Below, piece after piece: positions 38,825 to 46,600 of a stretch of DNA of 64,000 nt. The DNA lies in assembly GCF_037203605.1 (NCBI RefSeq), contig NZ_JBBDHC010000006.1:120903-184902 (forward strand), read 5' to 3'. Made by a program: the position numbers and the translations under genes. The first letter of the stretch is position 1. Every line of letters begins with the position of its first letter. The stretch comes from Denitratimonas tolerans. GTDB lineage: Bacteria > Pseudomonadota > Gammaproteobacteria > Xanthomonadales > Xanthomonadaceae. The notes beneath the pieces are model-generated. The model was not told where the DNA came from, searched no databases, and saw only the letters and a list, made by a program, of their open reading frames with translations.

Positions 38825-38848
38825 GTAGAGCGGAGCTTGCTCCGCTGC
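38825..38848. repeat. GTAG-type REP-like hairpin
   Basis: GTAG followed by an 8-bp stem (AGCGGAGC / GCTCCGCT, loop TT) lies between the convergent amylase and lacI genes. The GTAG base plus short stem is the form of Stenotrophomonas/Xanthomonas REP elements. A second small stem (GGCTC/GAGCC, 38796-38810) lies just before it. I see one clear copy in this window. Confidence 0.5.
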
Positions 38849-38859
38849 CACATCCAGAT

Positions 38860-39906
38860 TCAGGCAATGCTGGAGGCGCGCACGTCCAGGGTCGGCTGCA
38901 GCATCAGGCTGACGGCGTCCTCGCCGCGCACCTGCGCCAGCAGCGCCTGCACCAGGAGCTCGCCCGCCGTGGTGGTGTCCTGCACCACGGTGGTGAGCGG
39001 TGGATTGCAGAAGCGCGCCATCGGCGTGCCGTCGAAACCGACCACCGCCACATCCGCCGGCACCCGCAGGCCGGCGTCCTGCAGCGCGCGCATCGCCCCG
39101 ATGGCGATCAGGTCGCTGGCGGCGAACACCGCATCGAACGACCGCCCGTGCGCCAGCAGCGCCCGCGCCGCCTCGTAGCCGGCCTGTTCGGTGCTGTCGG
39201 CATTCACCTGAAGCTCGGCAGCCAGACTGAGGCCCGCTTCCGCCAGCGCCTGCGCACAGCCGCGGTGGCGGGCCTGGAACTCCGGGAACCCGTCGCTGGC
39301 GTTCCCGAGGAAGGCGATGCGCCGCCGCCCCAGCTGCAGCAGGTGGCGGCCGGCGAGCCGCCCGCCGTTGGCGTTGTCGCAGCCGATCGTCACCCCGGGC
39401 TGGTCGGGCCAGACGTGCCCCCAGCGCACGAAATGCGTGCCCTGCGCGACCAGCTGCGCCAGCGTGCTCTCGTAGGCCAGGTAGTCGCCATAGCCCAGCA
39501 GGATCAGCCCGTCGGCCTTCATGCTGTCGTCGTAGTCGGCGTGCCAGTCGTCGGAAAGCTGCTGGAACGATACCAGGAGATCGTGCCCGTGCCGGGCGCA
39601 GGCGCGCGTGATCGAGCCCAGCATCGCGAGGAAGAACGGATTGATGTGCGAGTCGTCCGCGGTCGGGTCCTCGAACAGCAGCAGCGCCAGGGTGCCGGCA
39701 CGCTGGGTGCGCAGGCTGGAGGCGTGGCGATCGACCTTGTAGTTGAGCTCGCGCACCGCCTCCTCGACGCGGCAGCGGGTGTCGGCGTTGACCAGCGGGC
39801 TGCCGCGCAGCACGCGCGACACCGTTGCCTGCGATACCCCGGCACGATGCGCGATGTCGAGCGAGGTGACGCGGGTCTTCTTGCTGGAGCGGCGCGCCTG
39901 GACCAT
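38860..39906 (-). CDS. LacI-family transcriptional regulator of the maltodextrin locus
   Basis: 348 aa. The N-terminal helix-turn-helix (about 13-35, TSLDIAHRAGVSQATVSRVL) and hinge helix (ELNYKVDRHASSLRT) are typical. The rest is a periplasmic-binding-protein-like effector domain (DAVFAASDLIAIGAMRAL, VAVVGFDGTPMARF). Location beside the glycosidase and permease genes, and two LacI-type palindromes upstream of them, make it the likely local repressor, with a maltose-type sugar as inducer. That assignment is inference. No good ribosome-binding site precedes the ATG. Confidence 0.92.
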   Translation of the reverse strand: MVQARRSSKKTRVTSLDIAHRAGVSQATVSRVLRGSPLVNADTRCRVEEAVRELNYKVDRHASSLRTQRAGTLALLLFEDPTADDSHINPFFLAMLGSITRACARHGHDLLVSFQQLSDDWHADYDDSMKADGLILLGYGDYLAYESTLAQLVAQGTHFVRWGHVWPDQPGVTIGCDNANGGRLAGRHLLQLGRRRIAFLGNASDGFPEFQARHRGCAQALAEAGLSLAAELQVNADSTEQAGYEAARALLAHGRSFDAVFAASDLIAIGAMRALQDAGLRVPADVAVVGFDGTPMARFCNPPLTTVVQDTTTAGELLVQALLAQVRGEDAVSLMLQPTLDVRASSIA

Positions 39907-39917
39907 GGCGCGAGTGT

Positions 39918-39943
39918 AGCAACCGCCGCGCGCGGCGGTTGCT
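39918..39943 (-). terminator. Perfect 26-bp palindrome between a lipoprotein gene and lacI
   Basis: The half-site AGCAACCGCCGCG is followed directly by its exact complement. It overlaps the last stop base of the upstream lipoprotein gene and ends 12 bases before the lacI ATG. It could terminate the hydrolase/lipoprotein transcript or act as an autoregulatory site. No T tract is present. Confidence 0.45.
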
Positions 39944-40677
39944 CAGCGCGTCCCGATGGTCTGCGGGTCGTAGCCGCCGACCTCGAACTCCATCGTCACC
40001 GGGCCGGCTTCCTTGAGCGTGGTCTCGATGCGGACGACCTGCGCGCCCGGCAGATTGGCGGCGAAGTGGGAGAAGTCCTTGACGAAGATGGCGTGTTCTC
40101 CGGTCTCGGGGATTTCCCCATCGACCGTGCGCGGCGCGGCACCATCGAAATGCACCACCAGCCGGCAGGGCGAAGTGCAGGTGAAGGGGCCACGCTCGGA
40201 AAGCAGGTACACGTCGTCGCCCCACTGCGGATGGCGGCGCAGCACGAGGCGGCCGCGCGGTGCCGGCTCGCCGTTTTCGGCCGGGCCGAGCAGGTCTTTG
40301 GCGAAGATGTAGGCGCTGCGCACGCGCCCGCCGGCCTCGGCATCGTTTTCGTCGTGGTAGACCCACAGCGCCTTGAGCTGCTGCATGCGGCGCTCGTCGC
40401 TCACCTGTGCGCGCAGCGCGTCCACGTCCGGCCTGATCGCGGCCGCGGCCTGGGTCTGGGGGAAGTTCCTGAGCACGTGGTCGGCGATGTTGAGCGCCAG
40501 ATCCGCGCGGCCGGTGGCCTTGAGCTGATGGTAGTTCTCCAACTGCTTCTGCGCCGCCGCCTCGATGCGCGCCTGTTGCACGGCTTGTTTCTCGGCTTCG
40601 TCGGGAACGCCGTCGCAGGCGGCAAGACACACGAAGGCGCACGCGGTGAACGCCAGCATGATCGAACGGATCTTCAT
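39943..40677 (-). CDS. Lipoprotein of unknown function
   Basis: 244 aa. The signal ends in the lipobox LAAC (Cys about 21). A helical, Gln/Ala-rich stretch (25-110) is followed by a beta-rich C-terminal half with a Cys pair (FTCTSPCRLVVHF). I do not recognise a family. The ATG overlaps the stop of the alpha/beta hydrolase gene (ATGA), so the two are co-translated. Confidence 0.82.
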   Translation of the reverse strand: MKIRSIMLAFTACAFVCLAACDGVPDEAEKQAVQQARIEAAAQKQLENYHQLKATGRADLALNIADHVLRNFPQTQAAAAIRPDVDALRAQVSDERRMQQLKALWVYHDENDAEAGGRVRSAYIFAKDLLGPAENGEPAPRGRLVLRRHPQWGDDVYLLSERGPFTCTSPCRLVVHFDGAAPRTVDGEIPETGEHAIFVKDFSHFAANLPGAQVVRIETTLKEAGPVTMEFEVGGYDPQTIGTR

Positions 40678-41597
40678 TGCAGAAACTCCTTCAGGGTCGT
40701 CGCGGTCGCATCCAGATACTCGATCATCGGCATGTGGCTGGTGCCCTGGATCAGAGTCAGCCGGCTGCCGGGGATGGCCTCAGCATAAATCGATGCGGCG
40801 CTGGCATCGATCACCGGGTCGTTGCGGCACCACAGCAGCTGGGTCGGCATCCGGATGTTCGCGGCCTCGCGCTGGGGCAGGAAAGCTTCTTCGCTGCGCC
40901 CGATGCTCGCCAGCACCGCCTGCTCGAACGGCGCATCGGCGACGCGCCGACGCACCATCCAGCGCGCCACCCCGCGCGGCACCCAGGGCGGGCGCTCGAA
41001 CACCAGCGTGAAGTAGCGCCGCAGATCGTCCACGTCGGTGACGCCAAACGGGTTGTCGCCGTCCAGCACGGCCTGGCCGAAGGCGTTGTCCTCGAAGCGC
41101 ACGCCCGCGGCGCTCATCAGCACCAGCCGGCGCACCTTGTCCGGATGGCGCGCGGCCAGCACCGCCGCGATGCCGCCGCCCATGGAATGGCCGACCAGGT
41201 CCACCGGTGCGCCGATCACCGCATCGATGAATCCGGCCAGCCGCTCGGCCTGCGCGGCGTAGCCGGGATCGGCACCCTCGCGGCGCTCGCTCTCGCCCCA
41301 GCCCGGCAGGTCGGGCGCGTACTGGCGCACTTGTCGCCCCAGCGCCGCCATCAGCGGCAGCCAGTTCTCCTTCATCCCGGTGAAGCCGTGGATGTGCAGG
41401 ATCGGCGTTCCCGACGCCGTGCCGCTATGAAGATAGGAAACCTCGCCATCGGGCAAGGCCACGCGCGCCACGCGCGCGCCCGCGCGCCGGCGCTGGCGCG
41501 CGAACTCGAAGTCCAGCAGGCGCTTGGGTCGCGTCAGCCAGAGGCCGGCGGCGCTGACGGTCAGGCCGGCGAGGACGAGCGTGAAGGATTTGTCCAT
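40674..41597 (-). CDS. Alpha/beta-hydrolase (lipase/esterase-like), membrane-anchored
   Basis: 307 aa. One N-terminal hydrophobic segment (TLVLAGLTVSAAGLWL) suggests a membrane anchor. The fold has the oxyanion HG motif (HIHGFTG), the nucleophile elbow GHSMGG, an acid in CRNDPVID and the catalytic His in GTSHMP. The substrate is unknown; it resembles the lipases and hydrolases near 300 aa common in xanthomonads. Co-translated with the lipoprotein gene. Confidence 0.88.
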   Translation of the reverse strand: MDKSFTLVLAGLTVSAAGLWLTRPKRLLDFEFARQRRRAGARVARVALPDGEVSYLHSGTASGTPILHIHGFTGMKENWLPLMAALGRQVRQYAPDLPGWGESERREGADPGYAAQAERLAGFIDAVIGAPVDLVGHSMGGGIAAVLAARHPDKVRRLVLMSAAGVRFEDNAFGQAVLDGDNPFGVTDVDDLRRYFTLVFERPPWVPRGVARWMVRRRVADAPFEQAVLASIGRSEEAFLPQREAANIRMPTQLLWCRNDPVIDASAASIYAEAIPGSRLTLIQGTSHMPMIEYLDATATTLKEFLQ

Positions 41598-41625
41598 GGG
41601 ATGCCTGCCTCGCTCGTCAACCTCT

Positions 41626-43482
41626 TCAGCGCTTCTTCTCCGCCAGCGTGGCCTCGACCGAGGCGGTGGTGATCGGGTGATAGCCCGGCCGCGCGCGCTC
41701 GAACACCTGGCGCGCGAACTCGCGCCCCTCGCGGCTGGCGGCCAGTGCGGCGTAGATCGGCAGGATCAGCTTGCGCCGCCCCACCCGCTGCAGGAACTCG
41801 GCCATCGCCGGGCGCGCTTCGAAATAGCCGCTGCGCACCGTCAGCGGGAACCAGCGCATCAGGATTTCACCGTTGTTGGAACCGGTGAAGCCGAACGCGG
41901 AATCCAGCTCCACCAGCCTGTCGTTGGACAGCTTGGCGGGCATGCCTTCGAGGAACCGCAGCCATTCCTGGGTCACCCAGCCGGCGGTGTCGAGGTCGGC
42001 CGCGGCCACGCGCCCGGACTGCCACTGCTTGAGCGCCGCGTCCACCTTTTCGAAGCGCGCCGACGCCGTGGGCACCGCGCTGGCGGGAATGCCGGGCTGA
42101 TACAGCCAGGCCTCCAGCTCCTTGTCCGTGACCGCCCCGGGGTGCGAGGCCAAGAGGTGTTCGCGCAGCCAGCCGACGAACTGCCCGGTGTCGATGCTCT
42201 GGAAGGCGAAGTGATCGAAATAGCCGCGCAGGAAGGCATCGAAATCCTCGCGGCCCACGCGCGACTCCAGGAAGCCCAGGAACCAGGCGCCCTTGTCGTA
42301 GGCCACATCGCTCATCGAATCATCCGGGTCGGAGCCTTCCACCGGGCGCGGCGCAAGAATCTGCGCCGGCTTGGGCAGGGTCTTGAGGCTGCGCGCCAGG
42401 CCGGACTGCGCGATCACCCGCTCCATCGCCGCCGCCTCCTCGCCATAGAGCGCCTCGATGATGCGGTTCTCCACGTAGCTGGTGAAACCCTCGTTGAGCC
42501 ACAGATCGTTCCAGCTCGCGTTGGTGACAAGATTCCCGGACCAGGAGTGCGCCAGCTCGTGCGCGATCAGCGACACCAGCGATTTGTCGCCCACGATCAC
42601 CGTGGGCGTGGCGAAGGTCAGGCGCGGGTTCTCCATGCCGCCGAAGGGGAAGGACGGCGGCAACACGAGGATGTCGTAGCGACCCCAGCGGTAGGGCCCG
42701 TAGAGCGACTCGGCCACTTCGATCATTTTTTCGGTGTCGATGAACTCGGCGTGCGCCGCCTCCACCGTGACCGGCTCGGCCCACACGCCGCTGCGCGCGG
42801 AAATCGGCCGGAACACCAGGTCACCGGCCGCGATCGCCATCAGGTAGGAAGGAATCGGCTGGCGCATGCGGAACACGTAGTCGCCGTCGCGCGGCTCGTC
42901 GGGCGGATTGTCGGCGCTCATCAGCGCCATCACCGCCGGATCGGTGCGCACCCGCGCGCTGTAGGTGTAGCGCACCGAGGGCGTGTCCTGCAGCGGCACC
43001 CAGCTGCGCGCGTGGATCGCCTGGCTCTGGCTGAACATGAAGGGATGGGTCTTGCCCGCCGTCATCGACGGCTCCAGCCACTGCAGGCCCGAGGCCTCGG
43101 GCGAAGTCGCATAGCGGATGCGCACGCTGTCGTAGGGCTTGCGCATGCGGATGGTGAGCTTCTGCCCCAGCGTCGCGTCGCGCTCGCCCAGTTCGTGCGC
43201 AAGCCGCAGCCAGCGCCCGTCGGCGGCCTTGCCCAGCACTTTCTCGATGGCAAGATCGCGGGTGTCGAGCACCAGTTCGCGTGCCGCAGGATCGCGCCAC
43301 TCCAGCGCGAGGTCGGCGTGGCCGCGCAGGACCCTGCGCTCGAAATCCACGCGCAGGTCCAGGCCCAGGTCGCGGATCACGACCTTGTCGGGCTGGGCGT
43401 AGGAATGCACGTCGCGCGGGGCATCCTGGGCGCTCGCGGTGGCAGCGAATGCCGCGAGGAAAAGGGCGATCAGGGTACGCAT
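41626..43482 (-). CDS. M1-family aminopeptidase, leukotriene A4 hydrolase-like, exported
   Basis: 618 aa. A signal peptide ends near ATASAQD (residue 19). The M1 exopeptidase motif GGMENP is at 281-286, the zinc motif HELAH at 308-312, and the third zinc ligand Glu at 331 (NEGFTSYVE). The C-terminal helical domain fits the leukotriene A4 hydrolase type. It should trim N-terminal residues from peptides in the periplasm. ATG 43482 gives the signal peptide; the longer frame upstream is not supported. Confidence 0.94.
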   Translation of the reverse strand: MRTLIALFLAAFAATASAQDAPRDVHSYAQPDKVVIRDLGLDLRVDFERRVLRGHADLALEWRDPAARELVLDTRDLAIEKVLGKAADGRWLRLAHELGERDATLGQKLTIRMRKPYDSVRIRYATSPEASGLQWLEPSMTAGKTHPFMFSQSQAIHARSWVPLQDTPSVRYTYSARVRTDPAVMALMSADNPPDEPRDGDYVFRMRQPIPSYLMAIAAGDLVFRPISARSGVWAEPVTVEAAHAEFIDTEKMIEVAESLYGPYRWGRYDILVLPPSFPFGGMENPRLTFATPTVIVGDKSLVSLIAHELAHSWSGNLVTNASWNDLWLNEGFTSYVENRIIEALYGEEAAAMERVIAQSGLARSLKTLPKPAQILAPRPVEGSDPDDSMSDVAYDKGAWFLGFLESRVGREDFDAFLRGYFDHFAFQSIDTGQFVGWLREHLLASHPGAVTDKELEAWLYQPGIPASAVPTASARFEKVDAALKQWQSGRVAAADLDTAGWVTQEWLRFLEGMPAKLSNDRLVELDSAFGFTGSNNGEILMRWFPLTVRSGYFEARPAMAEFLQRVGRRKLILPIYAALAASREGREFARQVFERARPGYHPITTASVEATLAEKKR

Positions 43483-43550
43483 CACAGGGTTCACCGGAAA
43501 GCGGGGTCGAGCCTGCGAGTCTACAGCCGAGCCTTGCGGCCGGCACCCGT

Positions 43551-43582
43551 CTTCCGGTCCCGGCGTGCGCCGGGACCGGAAG
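43551..43582. terminator. Long GC-rich hairpin
   Basis: A 15-bp perfect stem (CTTCCGGTCCCGGCG and its complement) closes a 2-base loop, 8 bases past the stop of the amidase gene. Without a T tract it is a non-canonical terminator or 3' stabiliser. Confidence 0.5.
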
Positions 43583-43589
43583 GCGTGTC

Positions 43590-45713
43590 TTACTGCACGA
43601 ACACACCCTGCTGCGGGGTCCAGTAGAACGTGCCTTTCTCGAACACCTGCTTGCGCCCGCCCGCCGTGCCCCAGGCCTGTTCTTCGGCCTTGGGATAGCC
43701 GTAGCGGGCCTCGCGGCCGGTGGTCTCGAAGTGCGTCAGGATCGCGCCGTACACGGCGTGTGCGCCGGTCGACGGGGTCCACAGGAACAGGCCGTTCTCG
43801 AAGTACTGGTAGCGGCCCTGCTGGGCGGTCACCGGCGACTTGGCCGCGTTCATTTCATCCATCAGCGCAAAGCCCCAGCGCGTTTCCGAGTTGGTCGCCC
43901 AGAAGTGCTGCAGGATCGCGCCGCGGATCGCAAAGGCACCGGTGCGCGAATGCCACAGGATGATGCCGTTGTTGAACTCCTGGAACCGTCCGTTGAGCTG
44001 GGACGCCATTTCCGCCAGCTTGGGCACGCCCAGCACGCTGCGGATTCCGCCCATGGCGTAGTACTTCTCGCCGATCTTGCCGTAGGGCAGCACTTCGCAG
44101 CGCGGCAGGTCGTAGCCGTCGTTGTCGCGCGCCTCGTCGTTGCCCCAGCGGCTCAGGTAGAAGGCCGAGACGTACTGGTTGCCCGGGCCCACGTCCAGAT
44201 CGGTCTTGAGCCACCAGCGGTTGAAGCTGGTGCCGCTGCGCACCTCGCGCCCCCAGGTCTTGCAGTAGACATAGCTGGTGCCTTGGTAGAGCGTGCCGGT
44301 CTGCGCGGTACTGGTCGACGAGGCATAGCCCGGCGCGTTGGCCCAGGTGTCGACCCAGTAGCGCACGTTGCCCGGTGCCGGCGGCGGCGGCGGTGCGGTG
44401 CCGCCGTTGATGAGGGTGTAGAAATTGGCCCATGGAAAGTACTGGCCGGGGTCGTAGCGGTTCTGGTTGCTGGTCAGCATGCCGTGACCCTTGATCCGCA
44501 CGCTGTCGGGAACGACGTTCCAGTAGCTGTAGCCCGGGCCCTGCCACGCCGCGGCGCAGTTCACCCCGCGCCGCGCGCAGATGCTGCGGGTCAGGCGCGC
44601 CGAGGCGTTGACCATGGCCGAGGACCAGTTGTCTGCGGCGCTGGCATAGCCGTCGTGCTCGATCCCGATGGTGTAGTGGTTGTGGTACGCCGCGTGCCAG
44701 GCCTGGTGGTGCTCTCGCACCATCTGGGTGATCTGTCCGTCGGACTTGCGGATCACGTAGTGCGCCGAAACCTGCGCGGAGGCGTTCTTGAACCAGGAAA
44801 TGGCCCCGGCGTAGGAACCCTCGATGGTGTGCATGATCACCGCCGAGGCGCTGTTGCCGGAGGTGCTGTAGTTGTAGCCGCTGGCGGCGTTCCAGATCGC
44901 CTCGGAGAAGTCGACCGTCGCCTTGGCGGCGACGGTCTCGTCGACACCCTTCGGCGCGGTCGCCGGCGCGGCACCGTCGAACGCGATCGAGTCGCGGTCA
45001 TGGTTCATGGTCAGGACCGGTGCCTGCAGCAGGCGCAGGCGCTCGGGCGCGAAGGCCTTGGTCATGTCGAGCGCATGGCGGGGAATTTTCACGCCCTGCT
45101 CCTGCACGCCGTAGGCCAAGCCGCTGAGCACGACGTAGGCGAAGCTCTCGCGCGCATAGGACTGGATGTTGCCATCGCCCTCGCCGAAGCCGGCGTAGCG
45201 CTGCAGCGCTGCGGCCAACATGGCTTCCTCGCCGCGCTTGCCCTTGGTGCCGGCCTTGCGTTCCTGGACGAACGCCTGCTCCAGCAGCGCCGCCGCCGCC
45301 ATGATGCTGGCCTGCGGATCACTGGCCACCTGGGCCTTGGAAAGGCCGGTGAGGCGTGCGCCCTCGGCCACCTGATCGGCAAACCCGTCGCCCTGGTAAA
45401 GGCCCATGACGCCATAGGCCAGCGGCATGTGGCGATGGCCCGGGTCTTCGAGCGCCGGGTTCACGTTGCGCCAGCCGGTCTGGGCATGGGCGATGGCTTC
45501 GAGCGAGCCGGCCGGCAGCGACGGATAGCGCGCGTAGGCGTTCTTGAACATTTCCGGGTACTGCTGCCGCTGCGCAATCAGCGGCTCGAGCGCCTTGGCG
45601 CGCGCCTCCTCCAGCGTGGCCGGTGAGGCGTCGCGCAGCTGCGCGACCGCGGCACCGTGCCCAAGCATCCCCCCCAGCAGCGCCAGGCACAGCAGGTGTT
45701 TCGACGTGAACAT
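43590..45713 (-). CDS. Secreted N-acetylmuramoyl-L-alanine amidase with LGFP repeats
   Basis: 707 aa. A signal peptide ends near AAVAQLR (residue 25). Residues about 55-150 look like a lysozyme-like helical domain. An Amidase_2 zinc domain follows at about 285-450 (VIMHTIEGSYAGA, SAHYVIRKSDGQITQMV, HNHYTIGIEHDGY), then a Pro-rich linker, and three LGFP repeats at about 545-707 (GGIRSVLGVPK, ETRWGFAL, EARYGYPK). It should cut the amide bond between muramic acid and the stem peptide. GGAGGGAGAG precedes ATG 45713. It diverges from an ECF sigma gene; the 45714-45973 gap holds no other supported gene. Confidence 0.88.
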   Translation of the reverse strand: MFTSKHLLCLALLGGMLGHGAAVAQLRDASPATLEEARAKALEPLIAQRQQYPEMFKNAYARYPSLPAGSLEAIAHAQTGWRNVNPALEDPGHRHMPLAYGVMGLYQGDGFADQVAEGARLTGLSKAQVASDPQASIMAAAALLEQAFVQERKAGTKGKRGEEAMLAAALQRYAGFGEGDGNIQSYARESFAYVVLSGLAYGVQEQGVKIPRHALDMTKAFAPERLRLLQAPVLTMNHDRDSIAFDGAAPATAPKGVDETVAAKATVDFSEAIWNAASGYNYSTSGNSASAVIMHTIEGSYAGAISWFKNASAQVSAHYVIRKSDGQITQMVREHHQAWHAAYHNHYTIGIEHDGYASAADNWSSAMVNASARLTRSICARRGVNCAAAWQGPGYSYWNVVPDSVRIKGHGMLTSNQNRYDPGQYFPWANFYTLINGGTAPPPPPAPGNVRYWVDTWANAPGYASSTSTAQTGTLYQGTSYVYCKTWGREVRSGTSFNRWWLKTDLDVGPGNQYVSAFYLSRWGNDEARDNDGYDLPRCEVLPYGKIGEKYYAMGGIRSVLGVPKLAEMASQLNGRFQEFNNGIILWHSRTGAFAIRGAILQHFWATNSETRWGFALMDEMNAAKSPVTAQQGRYQYFENGLFLWTPSTGAHAVYGAILTHFETTGREARYGYPKAEEQAWGTAGGRKQVFEKGTFYWTPQQGVFVQ

Positions 45714-45973
45714 GAGTCTCTCCCTCCAGGACTTCGACATGAAGCTGCCGCCGCAAGCCGAACCGGACGCCATCCGCATCCGTCGGCACTTCCCCTGAAG
45801 GCCGCCGGAAATCCATCGAATGGATACTGATAAGCTTGCCAACGACAGCGGTGACCGTCCCTTCACCCCGAGGGGACGGAACGAAACCCAGACGACCGCG
45901 GCACCCGCTCCGGGACAATCGCGCCGCCTGTGCTTCTTAACCCTCCATTCGAGATCGAGCGGCAAATCCCGAC

Positions 45974-46600
45974 ATGACCTGCCCCACGATCGCCGCAACG
46001 GCCTCACCCGACGCCCGCGAAGACGTGGAGGGCGAGTCGTTCGCGCAGCTCCTGGCCGCGGCCGATGCCGGCCAGCCCGAGGCCTGGGATCGGATCTACG
46101 CCCTGCTCTACGCCGACCTGCACCGCATCGCGCGTTCGCAGATCCGCCGCCAGGCCAGCCCGCGCCTGTCGCCCACCTCGCTCATCAGCGAGACCTGGCT
46201 GAAGCTGTCGGGCGCACATCTCAAGGTGGACGGCCGCCGCCACCTGACCTCGCTGATCGCGCGCGCCATGCGCTTCGTGCTGATCGACCAGGCGCGCCGC
46301 GCGCTGACCGACGCGCACCGTGAGGGCGAACCGCTTCCGCTGCAGGAGATGGCGTCCGAAGGCGGCACCCAGGCGCAGCTCGAGCAGCTGCTCTCGCTCG
46401 ATCAGGCGCTGACGGTGCTGGCAGGCATCGACCGGCGGCTGGCGCGCGTGGTGGAGCTGCGCTACTTCGGCGGGCTGAGCGAACGCGAGGTGGCCGAGGT
46501 GCTGGAAGTCACCGAGCGCACCGTCTCGCGCGACTGGCGCAAGGCGCGCGCCTGGCTGCTGGCGCGGCTGGGCGAGGAGCCGCGCGCGATCACTCTCTGA
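45974..46600 (+). CDS. ECF-like sigma factor (PF07638 type)
   Basis: 208 aa. Features of the ECF_sigma group are visible: WDRIYALLYADLHRIARSQI, LSPTSLISETWLKLSG and a region 4 helix-turn-helix (FGGLSEREVAEVLEVTERTVSRDWRKARAWL in parts). This group often sits beside Ser/Thr kinases rather than a classical anti-sigma factor. Here its 3' end overlaps the 3' end of a convergent kinase gene by 11 bases. Regulation by that kinase is a reasonable inference. Confidence 0.9.
   Translation: MTCPTIAATASPDAREDVEGESFAQLLAAADAGQPEAWDRIYALLYADLHRIARSQIRRQASPRLSPTSLISETWLKLSGAHLKVDGRRHLTSLIARAMRFVLIDQARRALTDAHREGEPLPLQEMASEGGTQAQLEQLLSLDQALTVLAGIDRRLARVVELRYFGGLSEREVAEVLEVTERTVSRDWRKARAWLLARLGEEPRAITL

Noticed and set aside
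45712..45798. Short open frame after the amidase start on the + strand
   Set aside because: It overlaps the amidase ribosome-binding region, and the 29-residue product has no supporting feature.
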